DNA of 64,000 nt from Rhodoferax_B sp049316285 (GCF_049316285.1 NZ_JBMOXA010000016.1:44203-108202), one strand, 5' to 3'; shown: positions 18,141 through 26,782, counted from the first letter of the stretch. The notes: a model not told the origin generated them from the sequence alone. Numbers and translations: made by a program.

Positions 18141-19913
18141 ATGAACCAATCTTTTACTCTTAGACGCAGCGCGCAGTCGTTGGCCGCAGCGGCCGCTATC
18201 GCCATGCTGGGCGCAATCGGAACGGCCCAGGCACAGACCACGGCACCCGCTGGCGAGAGCGCCATGGTGCGTTTGATCCGTGGGCTGATGCAAAGCGGTG
18301 CACTGACCAAAGACGTCGGTGAAGCGCTGCTGGTGCAGGCCCAGAACGAAGCCATGGCCGCGCAGCCACAGCGCCACGGCGGTGTGGCAGTGGCGGGTGC
18401 CGCTGCCGGGGCTGCAGCGGGAGGCGCTGGGGGTGGCATGCGTGTCGAGCCGGGTGACGTGCGTGTACCCTACATCTCACAAACCACCCGCGACCAGATC
18501 CGCGATGAAGTCAAGCAGGAGGTGATGGCACAGGCAAAGTCAGAAGGCTGGGCTGCACCCAACGAAACGCCTGAGTGGAGCAAACGCATTCGTGTCGAAG
18601 GCGACGTACGGGTACGCGGCGAATCGCGTAGCTACTCGGACGGCAACAGCAACATTGAGATCAACTGGCCCGCCGTCAACGCCGGCAGTGGCTACGACGT
18701 CAACCCCAACACCAATCTGGCCTTGCCGCCCTTGCTCAACACCCAGCAAGACCGCCGCAATGTGCTGCGCGCGCGCGCCCGGCTGGGCATCTTTGCCGAC
18801 ATCTCGGAGCAAACCCAAGCCGGCGTGCGCCTGGCTTCCGGCAGCGACGAAAGTCCGGTCTCGACCACACAGACGCTGGGCGGAGGCTTGAGCAAGAAGG
18901 AAGTTTGGCTGGACCAGATGTGGCTGTCTTACAAGCCCATGCAAGGCCTCAAGCTGATCGGCGGGCGTTTTGAGAACCCCTTTGTCTCCAGCGACATTCT
19001 GTACTCGGGCGACTTGAGCTTCGACGGGATTGCCGCGCAGTTCGAGCGAAACCTGGCCAATCAAAACCTCACCATGTTTGGCACGCTCGGTCTGATTCCG
19101 TTGGAATACTCGTCGGACAATTTTCCAAGCCAGAGCCAGACCAAGATGGCCAGCGAGAACAAGTGGCTGTTCGGCGCGCAGCTTGGCGGTCTGTGGAAGC
19201 TTGACAGCGACAACAGCCTGCGCGGCGCACTGGCTTATTACGACTTCCGCAACACCGAGGGGCAAGTGTCCACGCCTTGTGCGCTGTATTCGGGAGCCAC
19301 AGCCTGCAGCACGGACTGGACGCGCCCGGCCTTCATGCAAAAGGGCAACACATTGATGATGCTGCGTGACATCGCACTCAACCCGCTGGATCCAGCCAAT
19401 ACGCCGCAGCCGCAGTACGTGGGCCTGGCGTCGAAGTTTCAGCTCCTTGACTTGAATGTGCGCTGGGACACCCGCGTGGCGGGCAACAGCTTGCGCCTGG
19501 ACGGCGACTTCATCCGTAACCTGGCCTACGACAGCAACAAGATGTACAACCGCGCACGTGGCGGCATCGTCAACAACTTCAGCGGCACGGGTGCTGCCAG
19601 CGGCTCGGACATCAAGAGCGGCGGCACGGCTTTCAGCCTGCAGGCGACTTATGGCAAGCCCAGCCCATCGGCGCGAGGCGACTGGAACTTCCTGGCAGGC
19701 TACAAGCGCATCGAGCCAGATGCGCTGCCCGATGCCTACAACGACTCGTCGTTCCATCAGGGCGGCACCAACGCACGTGGCTACATACTGGGCGGTTCGT
19801 ATGCTGTCGACAAGAACATGTGGTTCACCGGCAAGTGGATGGCCACCAAGGAGGTTTACGGCCCACCTCTATCGATAGACACATTGCAGCTCGAATTTAA
19901 TGCGCGGTTTTAA
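18141..19913 (+). CDS. Putative outer-membrane porin (Porin_5-like)
   Basis: Predicted beta-barrel outer-membrane protein of 590 residues. The ATG at 18141 gives a clean signal peptide (MNQSFTLRRS...GTAQA, cleavage near residue 32); an upstream TTG at 18102 is less likely. Residues about 33-150 are Ala/Gly-rich and then charged (DQIRDEVKQEVMAQAKSEG), as in the periplasmic N-terminal part of the putative-porin family. From about 155 on, alternating strands begin with IRVEGDVRVRGESRSY, include GGRFENPFVSSDILYSGDLSFDG, and end in LQLEFNARF with the terminal Phe required for Bam recognition. It lies in the Ton/TPS operon, 45 bases after the TonB-like gene. It may be a pore or an outer-membrane docking partner for that motor. 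Confidence 0.84.
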   Translation: MNQSFTLRRSAQSLAAAAAIAMLGAIGTAQAQTTAPAGESAMVRLIRGLMQSGALTKDVGEALLVQAQNEAMAAQPQRHGGVAVAGAAAGAAAGGAGGGMRVEPGDVRVPYISQTTRDQIRDEVKQEVMAQAKSEGWAAPNETPEWSKRIRVEGDVRVRGESRSYSDGNSNIEINWPAVNAGSGYDVNPNTNLALPPLLNTQQDRRNVLRARARLGIFADISEQTQAGVRLASGSDESPVSTTQTLGGGLSKKEVWLDQMWLSYKPMQGLKLIGGRFENPFVSSDILYSGDLSFDGIAAQFERNLANQNLTMFGTLGLIPLEYSSDNFPSQSQTKMASENKWLFGAQLGGLWKLDSDNSLRGALAYYDFRNTEGQVSTPCALYSGATACSTDWTRPAFMQKGNTLMMLRDIALNPLDPANTPQPQYVGLASKFQLLDLNVRWDTRVAGNSLRLDGDFIRNLAYDSNKMYNRARGGIVNNFSGTGAASGSDIKSGGTAFSLQATYGKPSPSARGDWNFLAGYKRIEPDALPDAYNDSSFHQGGTNARGYILGGSYAVDKNMWFTGKWMATKEVYGPPLSIDTLQLEFNARF

Positions 19914-19923
19914 GGAGCACGGC

Positions 19924-20691
19924 GTGAGCACAACCAACCCCTACAGCATGCCTGCCGTGAGAACCCGCCAAGCGTGGCGTTACAAGCCCTTGGCGCTGAG
20001 CCTGCTCGCCACGCTGACGTGCGCTGCAGCGTTGGCGCAGCAGCCCACGCAGAGCATGGAAGAACGGCTGCGCGCGCAGTTGCGCGTCATCAACAGCCAA
20101 CTGCAGCAGGCGCAGAATGAACTCGCCGTGCTCAAAGCCGGTGCCGCCCCCGTGGTACCCGCTGCGGCCGCAGCGGCGCCCGAGGTGGCCGAACTGAAAA
20201 AGGCGCTTGCACGAGCCGAGTCGCAAGTGGCCGCAGAGCGCCAGGGCAGGGTGCAGGCCGCGGACGAGAGCCAGCAACTGCGCGCACAAGCGCAGACCAC
20301 CGTGGACAAGGCGAACGCGCTGGTGGCGCAGCTTCGTAATGCCTACGACGAGTTGCTGAAGCTCGCCCGAACCTCTGAAGCCGAACGCCAGAAGCTGGCG
20401 ACCGAGGCCGCCACGCAGAAAACGGTGGTGGCGCAATGCGAGGCCAAGAACGCCCAACTCTATGCCGTTGGCCAGGAGCTGTTGCATGCCTATGAAACCA
20501 TGGATTTGGGCAGCGTATTGTTGTCCCGGCAGCCATTTGCCGCGCAAAGTCGGGTGAAGTACGAGCAGATCGCACAGCAATACGGCGACAGGCTTTATGC
20601 AGGGCGCTTTGACGCGCGCAGTGTCAACGCAACCCCGGCAGATGCTCCACAAGCCGGTGCATCGGCGGCGCAACCAGCGGCCACACCCTGA
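19924..20691 (+). CDS. Periplasmic coiled-coil protein of the TPS/Ton locus
   Basis: Unrecognised protein of 255 residues. The GTG at 19924 is preferred because AAGGAG (19912-19917) lies six bases upstream; an ATG at 19900 would overlap the porin and lacks such a site. A signal peptide (KPLALSLLATLTCAAALAQ) ends near residue 39. Residues about 45-190 form a long heptad-rich coiled coil (MEERLRAQLRVINSQLQQAQ, VAELKKALARAESQVAAE) broken by an Ala/Pro segment. A globular tail follows (LGSVLLSRQPFAAQSRVKYEQ), and the C-terminus is Ala/Pro-rich. Position between porin and PPIase suggests a periplasmic scaffold or chaperone for the exported adhesin. No enzymatic motif is visible. Confidence 0.75.
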   Translation: MSTTNPYSMPAVRTRQAWRYKPLALSLLATLTCAAALAQQPTQSMEERLRAQLRVINSQLQQAQNELAVLKAGAAPVVPAAAAAAPEVAELKKALARAESQVAAERQGRVQAADESQQLRAQAQTTVDKANALVAQLRNAYDELLKLARTSEAERQKLATEAATQKTVVAQCEAKNAQLYAVGQELLHAYETMDLGSVLLSRQPFAAQSRVKYEQIAQQYGDRLYAGRFDARSVNATPADAPQAGASAAQPAATP

Positions 20692-20735
20692 GCTGCGCTA
20701 TGCGCAAGAAATGACAACCCAACGGATACAAGCCT

Positions 20736-21665
20736 ATGAACGTATTTAATCTTGGGCGCTTGCCGGCGCGGCATTTGCTGGCCGGTGTTTGGCTGGCCAC
20801 CAGCGTCGCTGCGGCCATGGCTCAGGCAGCTTCTGTTGAGCCTGTGGTGGCGGCTTTGGGGACGGTCAAAATTACCCAGGGCGAGGTGGCGTTGCTGCTG
20901 AACAAGCTGCCGCCGGCGGAACGTGGGGTGATTGTTGCGAACCCCGCGACGCTAGACCCCTGGCTACGGCAACGCCTTGCAAGCGTGGCCTTGTTTGACG
21001 AGGCGCGGCGCAAAGGCTGGACCGACAGGCCCGAGGTCAAAGCCCGGGTGAATGCCGCTGCTGCCGAAATCACTCAACACATCGTGACAGCTGCTTACTT
21101 GGAATCGGTGGCGCAGTTGCCGCCTGGATTCCCCTCGGACGCCGAACTCAAAACGGCTTATGAGCAGGGCAAGGCCAGCTTCAAGCTACCCGCGGCTTAC
21201 CGCGTGGCCCAGATCTTTTTGGCGGCACCGGCTTCCGATGCTGCGGCCGTGGCCAAGGTGCGGCCAGAGGCAGAGAAACTGGCCTTGCAAGCCAGAGGCG
21301 GCGACTTCGCGGCACTGGCCCGTAGCCGTTCCGAAGAGCCTCGTTCCGCCGCCCAAGGGGGCGACGCGGGCTTGCTGCCATTGGCGCAACTGCTGCCAGA
21401 AGTGCGCACGGCTGTCGCCCAGCTCAAGATCGGTGAAGTCAGTGATGCGTTGTTGTCTGCGGGCGGCTTCCATATCGTCAAACTGCTTGAGAGCCAGCCC
21501 GAGCGCGTGGCCACGTTTGAAGAGATGAGGCCGCAGCTTCAGCTTGCGTTGCGCCAGCAGAGACAGCAGCAGTTGGTGCAGGCCCACATGGCCCAGTTGG
21601 CCCCCGCGGAGAGTATCCAGATCAATAGTGCGGCGCTAGACGCAGCAGTGCAGCAGCGCCAATAA
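20736..21665 (+). CDS. Periplasmic parvulin-type peptidyl-prolyl isomerase (PpiC/SurA-like)
   Basis: Predicted periplasmic folding factor of 309 residues. A signal peptide ends at AMAQA (about residue 31). A helical SurA_N-like chaperone region covers about 35-150. A PpiC rotamase domain covers about 155-260, recognisable by AYRVAQIFLA, AEKLALQARGGDFAALARSRSEE, GGDAGLLPLAQLLPEV and GGFHIVKLLESQPE. Proteins of this class help beta-barrel and secreted substrates cross the periplasm. The gene is 44 bases downstream of the coiled-coil gene, in the same operon as TpsA/TpsB, so a dedicated role in adhesin or porin maturation is a natural inference. Confidence 0.87.
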   Translation: MNVFNLGRLPARHLLAGVWLATSVAAAMAQAASVEPVVAALGTVKITQGEVALLLNKLPPAERGVIVANPATLDPWLRQRLASVALFDEARRKGWTDRPEVKARVNAAAAEITQHIVTAAYLESVAQLPPGFPSDAELKTAYEQGKASFKLPAAYRVAQIFLAAPASDAAAVAKVRPEAEKLALQARGGDFAALARSRSEEPRSAAQGGDAGLLPLAQLLPEVRTAVAQLKIGEVSDALLSAGGFHIVKLLESQPERVATFEEMRPQLQLALRQQRQQQLVQAHMAQLAPAESIQINSAALDAAVQQRQ

Positions 21666-21721
21666 AACCGGCTCCTTTCATTCAAGCTTTTTCCATTTTG
21701 TTTTCTCCAAGAACCTTTGTT

Positions 21722-22285
21722 ATGACTGAAAAAAACTCCACCTCATCGATCACACCGATTGCTTCCGAGAATGCCGCCGCAGCGGAGCTGATCCAATCCA
21801 TCAATGCCAGCCAAATTTCGGACGCCATCAAGGCAGTGGGTTGCGCGGTGACCGCGATCGAACAAGACGGCGTCGTGCGTCTGCACAGCGCAAGCCACGG
21901 TGTGGGCTTCCAGGTGCTGTGGGGGAACGAAGTAAGCCCCGGCCAGTATGCAGACCTCACCTTGAGTTGCCCGCTGCGGGTGCAGGGTGGGATCTTGCCC
22001 GAAGGGGTGTTGTCGTCCTGGCATCGCAGCAAACGCTTTGCGCGCGTGGCGCAGCACGGTGACTTCGTCGTGCTGGAAATGGACATGATCGCCGCCGGTG
22101 GAGTGTCACCAGCGCACCTGGTGTTAACCATGCACTTGTGGACCCAGATGATGGGCCAGTTCTTTCTGCACTTGCGCAACTACAGCGCCTCCGATGAGGC
22201 GCTGCAAGCGGCGGCCGCAGATAGAGAAGCCACAGCGGCCCTTCCTGCCACCTCGAAGCCTGTGGCGGCTGAAATGGCTGAGTGA
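21722..22285 (+). CDS. YbjN-domain protein
   Basis: Protein of 187 residues without a signal peptide, so probably cytoplasmic. The core (about 20-160) matches the YbjN family, which has a fold like type III secretion chaperones: ISDAIKAVGCAVTAIEQDG, then RKSKRFARV-like and LEMDMIAAGGVSPAHLVLTM segments. The tail is Ala-rich. The ATG at 21722 is preferred over 21698, which would add an unlikely MFSPRTFV extension. It is the last gene of the + strand run, 56 bases after the PPIase, and converges on a LysR gene. YbjN in E. coli has been linked to motility and stress; here a chaperone-like or regulatory role for the secretion locus is only suggested by position. Confidence 0.78.
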   Translation: MTEKNSTSSITPIASENAAAAELIQSINASQISDAIKAVGCAVTAIEQDGVVRLHSASHGVGFQVLWGNEVSPGQYADLTLSCPLRVQGGILPEGVLSSWHRSKRFARVAQHGDFVVLEMDMIAAGGVSPAHLVLTMHLWTQMMGQFFLHLRNYSASDEALQAAAADREATAALPATSKPVAAEMAE

Positions 22286-22315
22286 GGCATACGGCTCGCA
22301 CGCTCCCGGCGCTGA

Positions 22316-23245
22316 CTAGATTGAACGCTTGTAAAAGTCTTTCCACTCGTCGCGGGAGTCGTTGAACTCCTCGTAAACAACACTGCGCAACCATCGGTTG
22401 AGCGGCTCGTTGTTGTATCGCCTGTGCCAATGCTGCCTGAGGTCGAATGGCGGAATGTCGAAGGGTGGTTTCACCAAGCGAACCTTGGATGTCTCTGCGA
22501 ACGAGGTGCCCACGGCAAGTGGCACGGTGGCGCAGAGGTCCGACTGCGCGATGATTTGCGGGATGCTCATAAAGTGGGGCGTATTCAGCACAATCCGCCG
22601 CGTGATACCTTCGCGCTTGAGGTAGCGTTCAAAGACCTCTTGGCTGCGGGCCTCGGCGCGCACAACCGCGTGCCCTAGCGCCAAGAATTGCTTCGCCGTT
22701 AGTTTCTTCCCTTGCAAAGGGTGTTGGGCGCGCAGCAGGCAGACAAAACCGTGTGAGAACAGCCGCTGTTGGAAGAAGTTGTTGCCCTGCAGATCTGGGA
22801 AGTAGCCCACGGCCAGGTCGATTTCACCAAGCTCCATGCCGCGCGCGATCTGGCTGGGGGGCAACGTGACCGATCGGATCGACATCCGCGGCGCGGCCTC
22901 GCCCAGGCGGCTCAGGATACGTGGCAGAAACACCATTTCCCCAATATCCGAAAGTGCCAGAGTAACAGTTTTGTCGCTGGTGCCTGGATCGAAGGCGGTC
23001 CCCTGCATCAGCTCGCCGTTGACTGTCGCCAGTGCCGCCCGCACCGGGCCTGCCAGCTCCAGCGCGCGTGGCGTGGGCTCCATGCCTTTTGATGTACGCA
23101 CGAACAGCGGGTCATTGAACGAGGTGCGCAACCGCGCCAGCGCACCGCTCACGGCGGGCTGGCTGATGCCCAGGCGGCGGGCCGCAGCACTACCGCTGCC
23201 TTCATCCAGCAGTGCGACTAAAACTGGCAAGAGATTTAAATCCAT
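22316..23245 (-). CDS. LysR-family transcriptional regulator (NahR/NodD-like)
   Basis: DNA-binding regulator of 309 residues. The start at 23245 gives MDLNLLPVLVALLDEGSGS, the standard beginning of the LysR winged helix-turn-helix (recognition region ISQPAVSGALARLR). The effector domain (about 95-300) contains VTLALSDIGEMVFLPRI, as in the NahR/DntR/LinR subgroup that senses aromatic acids. It is divergent from the substrate-binding protein at 23372; the 126-base gap holds a LysR-type inverted repeat (23257-23284). It probably controls the neighbouring catabolic genes and itself. Effector unknown. Confidence 0.9.
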   Translation of the reverse strand: MDLNLLPVLVALLDEGSGSAAARRLGISQPAVSGALARLRTSFNDPLFVRTSKGMEPTPRALELAGPVRAALATVNGELMQGTAFDPGTSDKTVTLALSDIGEMVFLPRILSRLGEAAPRMSIRSVTLPPSQIARGMELGEIDLAVGYFPDLQGNNFFQQRLFSHGFVCLLRAQHPLQGKKLTAKQFLALGHAVVRAEARSQEVFERYLKREGITRRIVLNTPHFMSIPQIIAQSDLCATVPLAVGTSFAETSKVRLVKPPFDIPPFDLRQHWHRRYNNEPLNRWLRSVVYEEFNDSRDEWKDFYKRSI

Positions 23246-23256
23246 GATGTCTGGTG

Positions 23257-23284
23257 TTATTCGTTTTACTGAATTACAGAATAA
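23257..23284. promoter_or_regulatory. Candidate LysR-type operator between divergent genes
   Basis: TTATTC (23257-23262) and GAATAA (23279-23284) are perfect inverted arms. Nested inside is ATTC-N8-GAAT (23259-23274), close to the ATTC-N7-GAT style of NahR-type boxes. It lies 12 bases in front of the LysR start and about 90 bases before the divergent binding-protein gene, which is the expected place for an autoregulatory LysR site. Binding is inferred, not shown. Confidence 0.55.
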
Positions 23285-23371
23285 GCTAGTTTCGATTGAC
23301 CGATAAGGGTGTATCCACAAAACTTCGAGTACGGCCTCCGCAGAGAGGTTGAACATTACGGAGACACCCAC

Positions 23372-24559
23372 ATGAACTTGCGCCCCTTCCTTGCCGTGGT
23401 CGGCCTTTCGGCCAGCCTGTCGACCACGCTGCTCGCCACCACTTCAGCTCTGGCCCAGGACTCACCGATCAAGGTGGGTGTCGTGGCACCTATGTCGGGT
23501 GAGTTCGGTGTCTACGGCAAGCAAATCGAGAACGGCATCAACGTCTTCCTGCGTGAATCCGGCGATCTGGTCGGTGGGCGCAAGGTGCAGATCATCTACC
23601 GCGACAACCACGGACCCAACCCCGCGCTGGCCAAGCGCCTGGCGCAGGAACTGGTGACCAACGACAAGGTCGACGTCTTGGCTGGTTTTGCCTTCACGCC
23701 GGACGCCATGGCCGCCGCGCCAATTGCCACCGAGTCCAAGAGACCCCTGATCGCCATGCTTTCGGCTACTTCCAGCGTGGTGGGCTCGTCGCCGTATCTG
23801 GTGCGGACGTCCTACACCATCCCCCAGACGGCATGGCCCATGGGACAGTGGGCCGCCAAGAGCAAGATCAAGCGGGTGTTCACCCTGGTGTCGGACTACG
23901 GCCCGGGATACGACGCTGAAACCTGGTTCAAGAAGGGTTTCACGGAGGGCGGCGGTGAAATCGTTGGCGAGGTACGTGTGCCAGTGAAAAACAAGGACTT
24001 TGCTCCGTTCCTGCAGCGCATCCGCGATGCCAAGCCAGACGCCGTGTTCACCTTTCTGCCTGCGGGCGAGCCCATCATCGCGTTCATGAAAGGGTTCTCG
24101 GAGCGGGGCATGGCGCAGGCTGGCATAAAACTGTTGGCGACCGAAGGCTGGGCCGATGACGATACCTTGACGGCCGCTGGCGATGCCGCCATTGGCGCGA
24201 TTTCAACGGGTTATTACTCCACCGCAAACCCTAGTGCCTTGAACAAGCAGTTCCTAGCCAACTATCAGCAGGTGAGCGGCGGCAAGCTCCAGCCCAACTT
24301 CATCGCCGTGGCGGCCTATGACGGCATGCGTTTGTTGTCCGACGCCGTGAAGCGCACCGGTGGCAAGAGTGAGGCCGATGGCTTGATGGCAGCTTTTAAG
24401 GGCGCCAAGCTGGACAGCCCCCGGGGCCCGATGACGATCGACGCCGACACCCGCGATGTCGTCCAGACCATCTACGTGCGGCGTGTCGAGAAGTCCGGCG
24501 CTGGTTTGAAGAACGTCGAGTTTGACCAGTTCGTTTCGGTCAAGGACCCAGGCAAGTAA
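23372..24559 (+). CDS. ABC transporter substrate-binding protein (Peripla_BP_6, LivJ-like)
   Basis: Periplasmic binding protein of 395 residues. The ATG at 23372 follows GGAG and gives a signal peptide ending TTSALAQD (about residue 26). The mature part begins PIKVGVVAPMSGEFGVYGKQIENG, the usual opening of branched-chain amino acid/amide/aromatic acid binding proteins, with lobe 2 (KSKIKRVFTLVSDYGPGYDAET) around residue 165 onward. No permease or ATPase is adjacent, so it is an orphan that must use a transporter elsewhere or act as a sensor. It is first in the run leading to the Rieske oxygenase, which suggests the pathway substrate or a related aromatic acid as ligand (inference). Confidence 0.86.
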   Translation: MNLRPFLAVVGLSASLSTTLLATTSALAQDSPIKVGVVAPMSGEFGVYGKQIENGINVFLRESGDLVGGRKVQIIYRDNHGPNPALAKRLAQELVTNDKVDVLAGFAFTPDAMAAAPIATESKRPLIAMLSATSSVVGSSPYLVRTSYTIPQTAWPMGQWAAKSKIKRVFTLVSDYGPGYDAETWFKKGFTEGGGEIVGEVRVPVKNKDFAPFLQRIRDAKPDAVFTFLPAGEPIIAFMKGFSERGMAQAGIKLLATEGWADDDTLTAAGDAAIGAISTGYYSTANPSALNKQFLANYQQVSGGKLQPNFIAVAAYDGMRLLSDAVKRTGGKSEADGLMAAFKGAKLDSPRGPMTIDADTRDVVQTIYVRRVEKSGAGLKNVEFDQFVSVKDPGK

Positions 24560-24566
24560 ATCCGAA

Positions 24567-24588
24567 GGGATGCAGTCCCCTGTATCCC
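24567..24588 (+). terminator. Hairpin between binding protein and Rieske oxygenase
   Basis: GGGATGCAG (24567-24575) pairs with CTGTATCCC (24580-24588) through nine pairs, one of them G-U, around a TCCC loop. A run of six T occurs about 16 bases later, so it is not a textbook terminator. It may be an attenuator or an mRNA-stabilising hairpin that separates expression of the two genes. Confidence 0.35.
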
Positions 24589-24621
24589 GCGAAGCAATAG
24601 CGTTTTTTCAGGTAAGCCACT

Positions 24622-25713
24622 ATGAAGACCATCATGATTTCACAAGAGTCCGCCGCAGGCAGCTCCCCTAGCCAAAACTTCCCGCTTGACCAGTGGTATG
24701 TGGCAGGCTTCTCGTCCGAGCTTCAGTACAAGCCCATTGGCCGCACGTTCCTGAACCAGAAGGTTGTGTTGTACCGCGCGGGCGACGGCAAGGCCGCGGC
24801 CCTGGAAGACCGCTGCTGTCACAAGTCCTTGCCGTTGTCCTGCGGCACGGTGGAGCACGGCGGCATCCGCTGTGGCTACCATGGCCTGTTGTACGGCGCA
24901 GATGGCGTCTGCGTGGAGATCCCCGGGCAGGCGCGTATTCCGCCCATCGCCAAGGTACGTGCGTACCACGTGGCTGAGAAGAACCACCTGATCTGGATCT
25001 GGATGCCCAAGGTGGCCGGCGGCCTGCCCAACATGGAGGTGCCGACCTATGCCCACCATGACAACCCCATGTACCAATGGGGTTCGGGCATGTACCACTA
25101 CGATGCGCCTTGGCAGCTGATTCACGACAACTTGCTGGACCTGAGCCATCTGGGCTATGTTCACCTCAAGACCATTGGCGGCGACGCCCGCTTGCACATG
25201 AACACCCCTACCAAGGTGACGGCGGACGAGCGCCGCGTCAAGGTGGTGCGCTACATGCCCGGATCAACACCGCCGCCAACCTATAAGGCAGCCTGGCCAT
25301 TTGGCGATACTTGCGATCGCTGGCAGGAGATCGAGTTCGAGCCCTCGCACCTGTCCATCTGGACGGGGGCAATCGAGCCTGGAAGAGCTTCCATGGATGA
25401 TCCTGGGCGCGGCGGGCTGCATCTGCGCGGCTTTCACGGCATCACGCCGGAAACAGAGACTTCGTGCCATTACTTCTGGAGCATGGCCAGCAATAGACAT
25501 CCCGACATGCCGGAGACCATTGGCAAGGTTCTGCAACAGATCGAGTTCACTTTTGACGAAGACCGTGGGGTGATAGAAGATCAGTACAAGAACATGCTTG
25601 AGTTTGGCGAAAGAGCAACGTGGATGGACATCCACTGCGACGCTGGGGCGAACCGGGCGCGGCGCATCTTGAAAAAATTGGTGGAACAAAACAGTGAGGC
25701 CGTCGCCGCGTAA
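24622..25713 (+). CDS. Rieske non-haem iron oxygenase (vanillate O-demethylase VanA-like)
   Basis: Terminal oxygenase subunit of 363 residues, expected to hydroxylate or O-demethylate an aromatic acid using electrons from a reductase. The Rieske [2Fe-2S] ligands are Cys65/His67 and Cys84/His87 (RCCHKSL and RCGYHGL). The mononuclear iron region is N170-L-L-D173-L-S-H176-L-G-Y-V-H181, the N/D-x2-H-x4-H pattern of the family. The short length and absence of a beta subunit fit the VanA/phthalate-type group. No VanB-like reductase gene is in the window; the only other Rieske protein is the small ferredoxin at 39194. A perfect terminator hairpin follows, so the gene seems to be transcribed alone or with the binding protein upstream. 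Exact substrate unknown. Confidence 0.9.
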   Translation: MKTIMISQESAAGSSPSQNFPLDQWYVAGFSSELQYKPIGRTFLNQKVVLYRAGDGKAAALEDRCCHKSLPLSCGTVEHGGIRCGYHGLLYGADGVCVEIPGQARIPPIAKVRAYHVAEKNHLIWIWMPKVAGGLPNMEVPTYAHHDNPMYQWGSGMYHYDAPWQLIHDNLLDLSHLGYVHLKTIGGDARLHMNTPTKVTADERRVKVVRYMPGSTPPPTYKAAWPFGDTCDRWQEIEFEPSHLSIWTGAIEPGRASMDDPGRGGLHLRGFHGITPETETSCHYFWSMASNRHPDMPETIGKVLQQIEFTFDEDRGVIEDQYKNMLEFGERATWMDIHCDAGANRARRILKKLVEQNSEAVAA

Positions 25714-25779
25714 AGCGTTTCAGCCTTGGTTTCGTCACTTGGATAGATCACGCGACAAGCTTTATCGCTTTGCATGAAA

Positions 25780-25810
25780 GAAATGCCGCGCCACAGCGGC
25801 ATTTCTTTTT
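25780..25810 (+). terminator. Rho-independent terminator after the Rieske oxygenase gene
   Basis: GAAATGCCGC (25780-25789) and GCGGCATTTC (25796-25805) form a perfect 10-bp stem with a six-base loop, followed at once by TTTTT. It lies between convergent genes and may also serve the LysR gene on the other strand. Confidence 0.88.
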
Positions 25811-25855
25811 CGGAAACCACGTAGGGTATTGAACCTGCTTGTGGGAGGAAGAAAC

Positions 25856-26782
25856 TTATGTGGGTGGAAGATGCATCTGATCCATGTGTGCGGCGGCCCT
25901 ATGCAAAGTCTTGCGCAACCACACCAAACCTGGGTCTTGTGTTCGGTAGCGATGCCACTGAACGGCTTGATCCATTCGGTCGATCACGATAGGCGCCGGC
26001 CGAATGGTCAAAGGCCAGGCGGCTGCCATGCGATGCGCCAAGCGAGCGTGAACCGTTGCGATGTAGTCGCTTCCTGCCACCAAGGCTGGTAATGCGGCAA
26101 AGCTGTAGGTCGTCACTGTCGTGCGGCGGGTGACGCCAAAGCGCTGAAGAAACCATGATTCAAAAGATTCGCCTTTTGTGGAAGGGCGCATCACCACATG
26201 TCCCGCCTCTACATAGCGGTCAAACGTCAGCTCACCTTGTGCGAGATGGCTGTCGCTCCACACCACGCACACGAACTCTTCGTCATAAAGGGTTTCGCTG
26301 GGATGGTCAGGTGAAGCGAAACCGGAAGGAATGATGATCAGATCGGCATCGCCTCTTTCTAGTTCACGTTGCGGATTCACCACCTGTGCAAGAAAGTCGA
26401 ATTGCGCTGTGCAATGCTGCTCCGTCGCCAACTTCAACAGAGCAGGGCCCAGCACCAGTTGCGTGTAGTCCGACACAAAAATGCGGAACACCCGATCGCT
26501 TTTACTTGGGTCGAACGCGGGCTGCGCCACGATAGTGCTATCGATCCTAAGCAGCACGTCGCGCACTGCGTCCTGCAGGCTTTCCGCGCGCGGCGTGATC
26601 TCCATCTTGCGTCCAATCTGCACGAGCAAGTCGTCGTCGAAATAGTCGCGCAGCTTGGCGAGAGAGTTACTGAGCGCAGAGGGGCTGAGGTTCAGTCGCT
26701 CAGCAGCCAGTGTGATGCTGCGTTCGGCCAAAAGCGCATCGAGTGCCACCAAAAGATTGAGATCGAGTTTGTTGAAGCGCAT
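25856..26782 (-). CDS. LysR-family transcriptional regulator
   Basis: Regulator of 308 residues. It opens with MRFNKLDLNLLVALDALLAE, and the helix-turn-helix includes LSPSALSNSLAKLRDYF. The effector domain (about 92-300) starts RVFRIFVSDYTQLVLGPALL, again the NahR/LinR type. It is divergent from the FAD monooxygenase at 27003, with a 220-base intergenic region holding a classic T-N11-A box at 26811-26831. It is therefore the likely controller of the long operon starting at 27003 or 28172. It differs clearly in sequence from the LysR at 22316, so it is not a recent duplicate. Confidence 0.9.
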   Translation of the reverse strand: MRFNKLDLNLLVALDALLAERSITLAAERLNLSPSALSNSLAKLRDYFDDDLLVQIGRKMEITPRAESLQDAVRDVLLRIDSTIVAQPAFDPSKSDRVFRIFVSDYTQLVLGPALLKLATEQHCTAQFDFLAQVVNPQRELERGDADLIIIPSGFASPDHPSETLYDEEFVCVVWSDSHLAQGELTFDRYVEAGHVVMRPSTKGESFESWFLQRFGVTRRTTVTTYSFAALPALVAGSDYIATVHARLAHRMAAAWPLTIRPAPIVIDRMDQAVQWHRYRTQDPGLVWLRKTLHRAAAHMDQMHLPPT

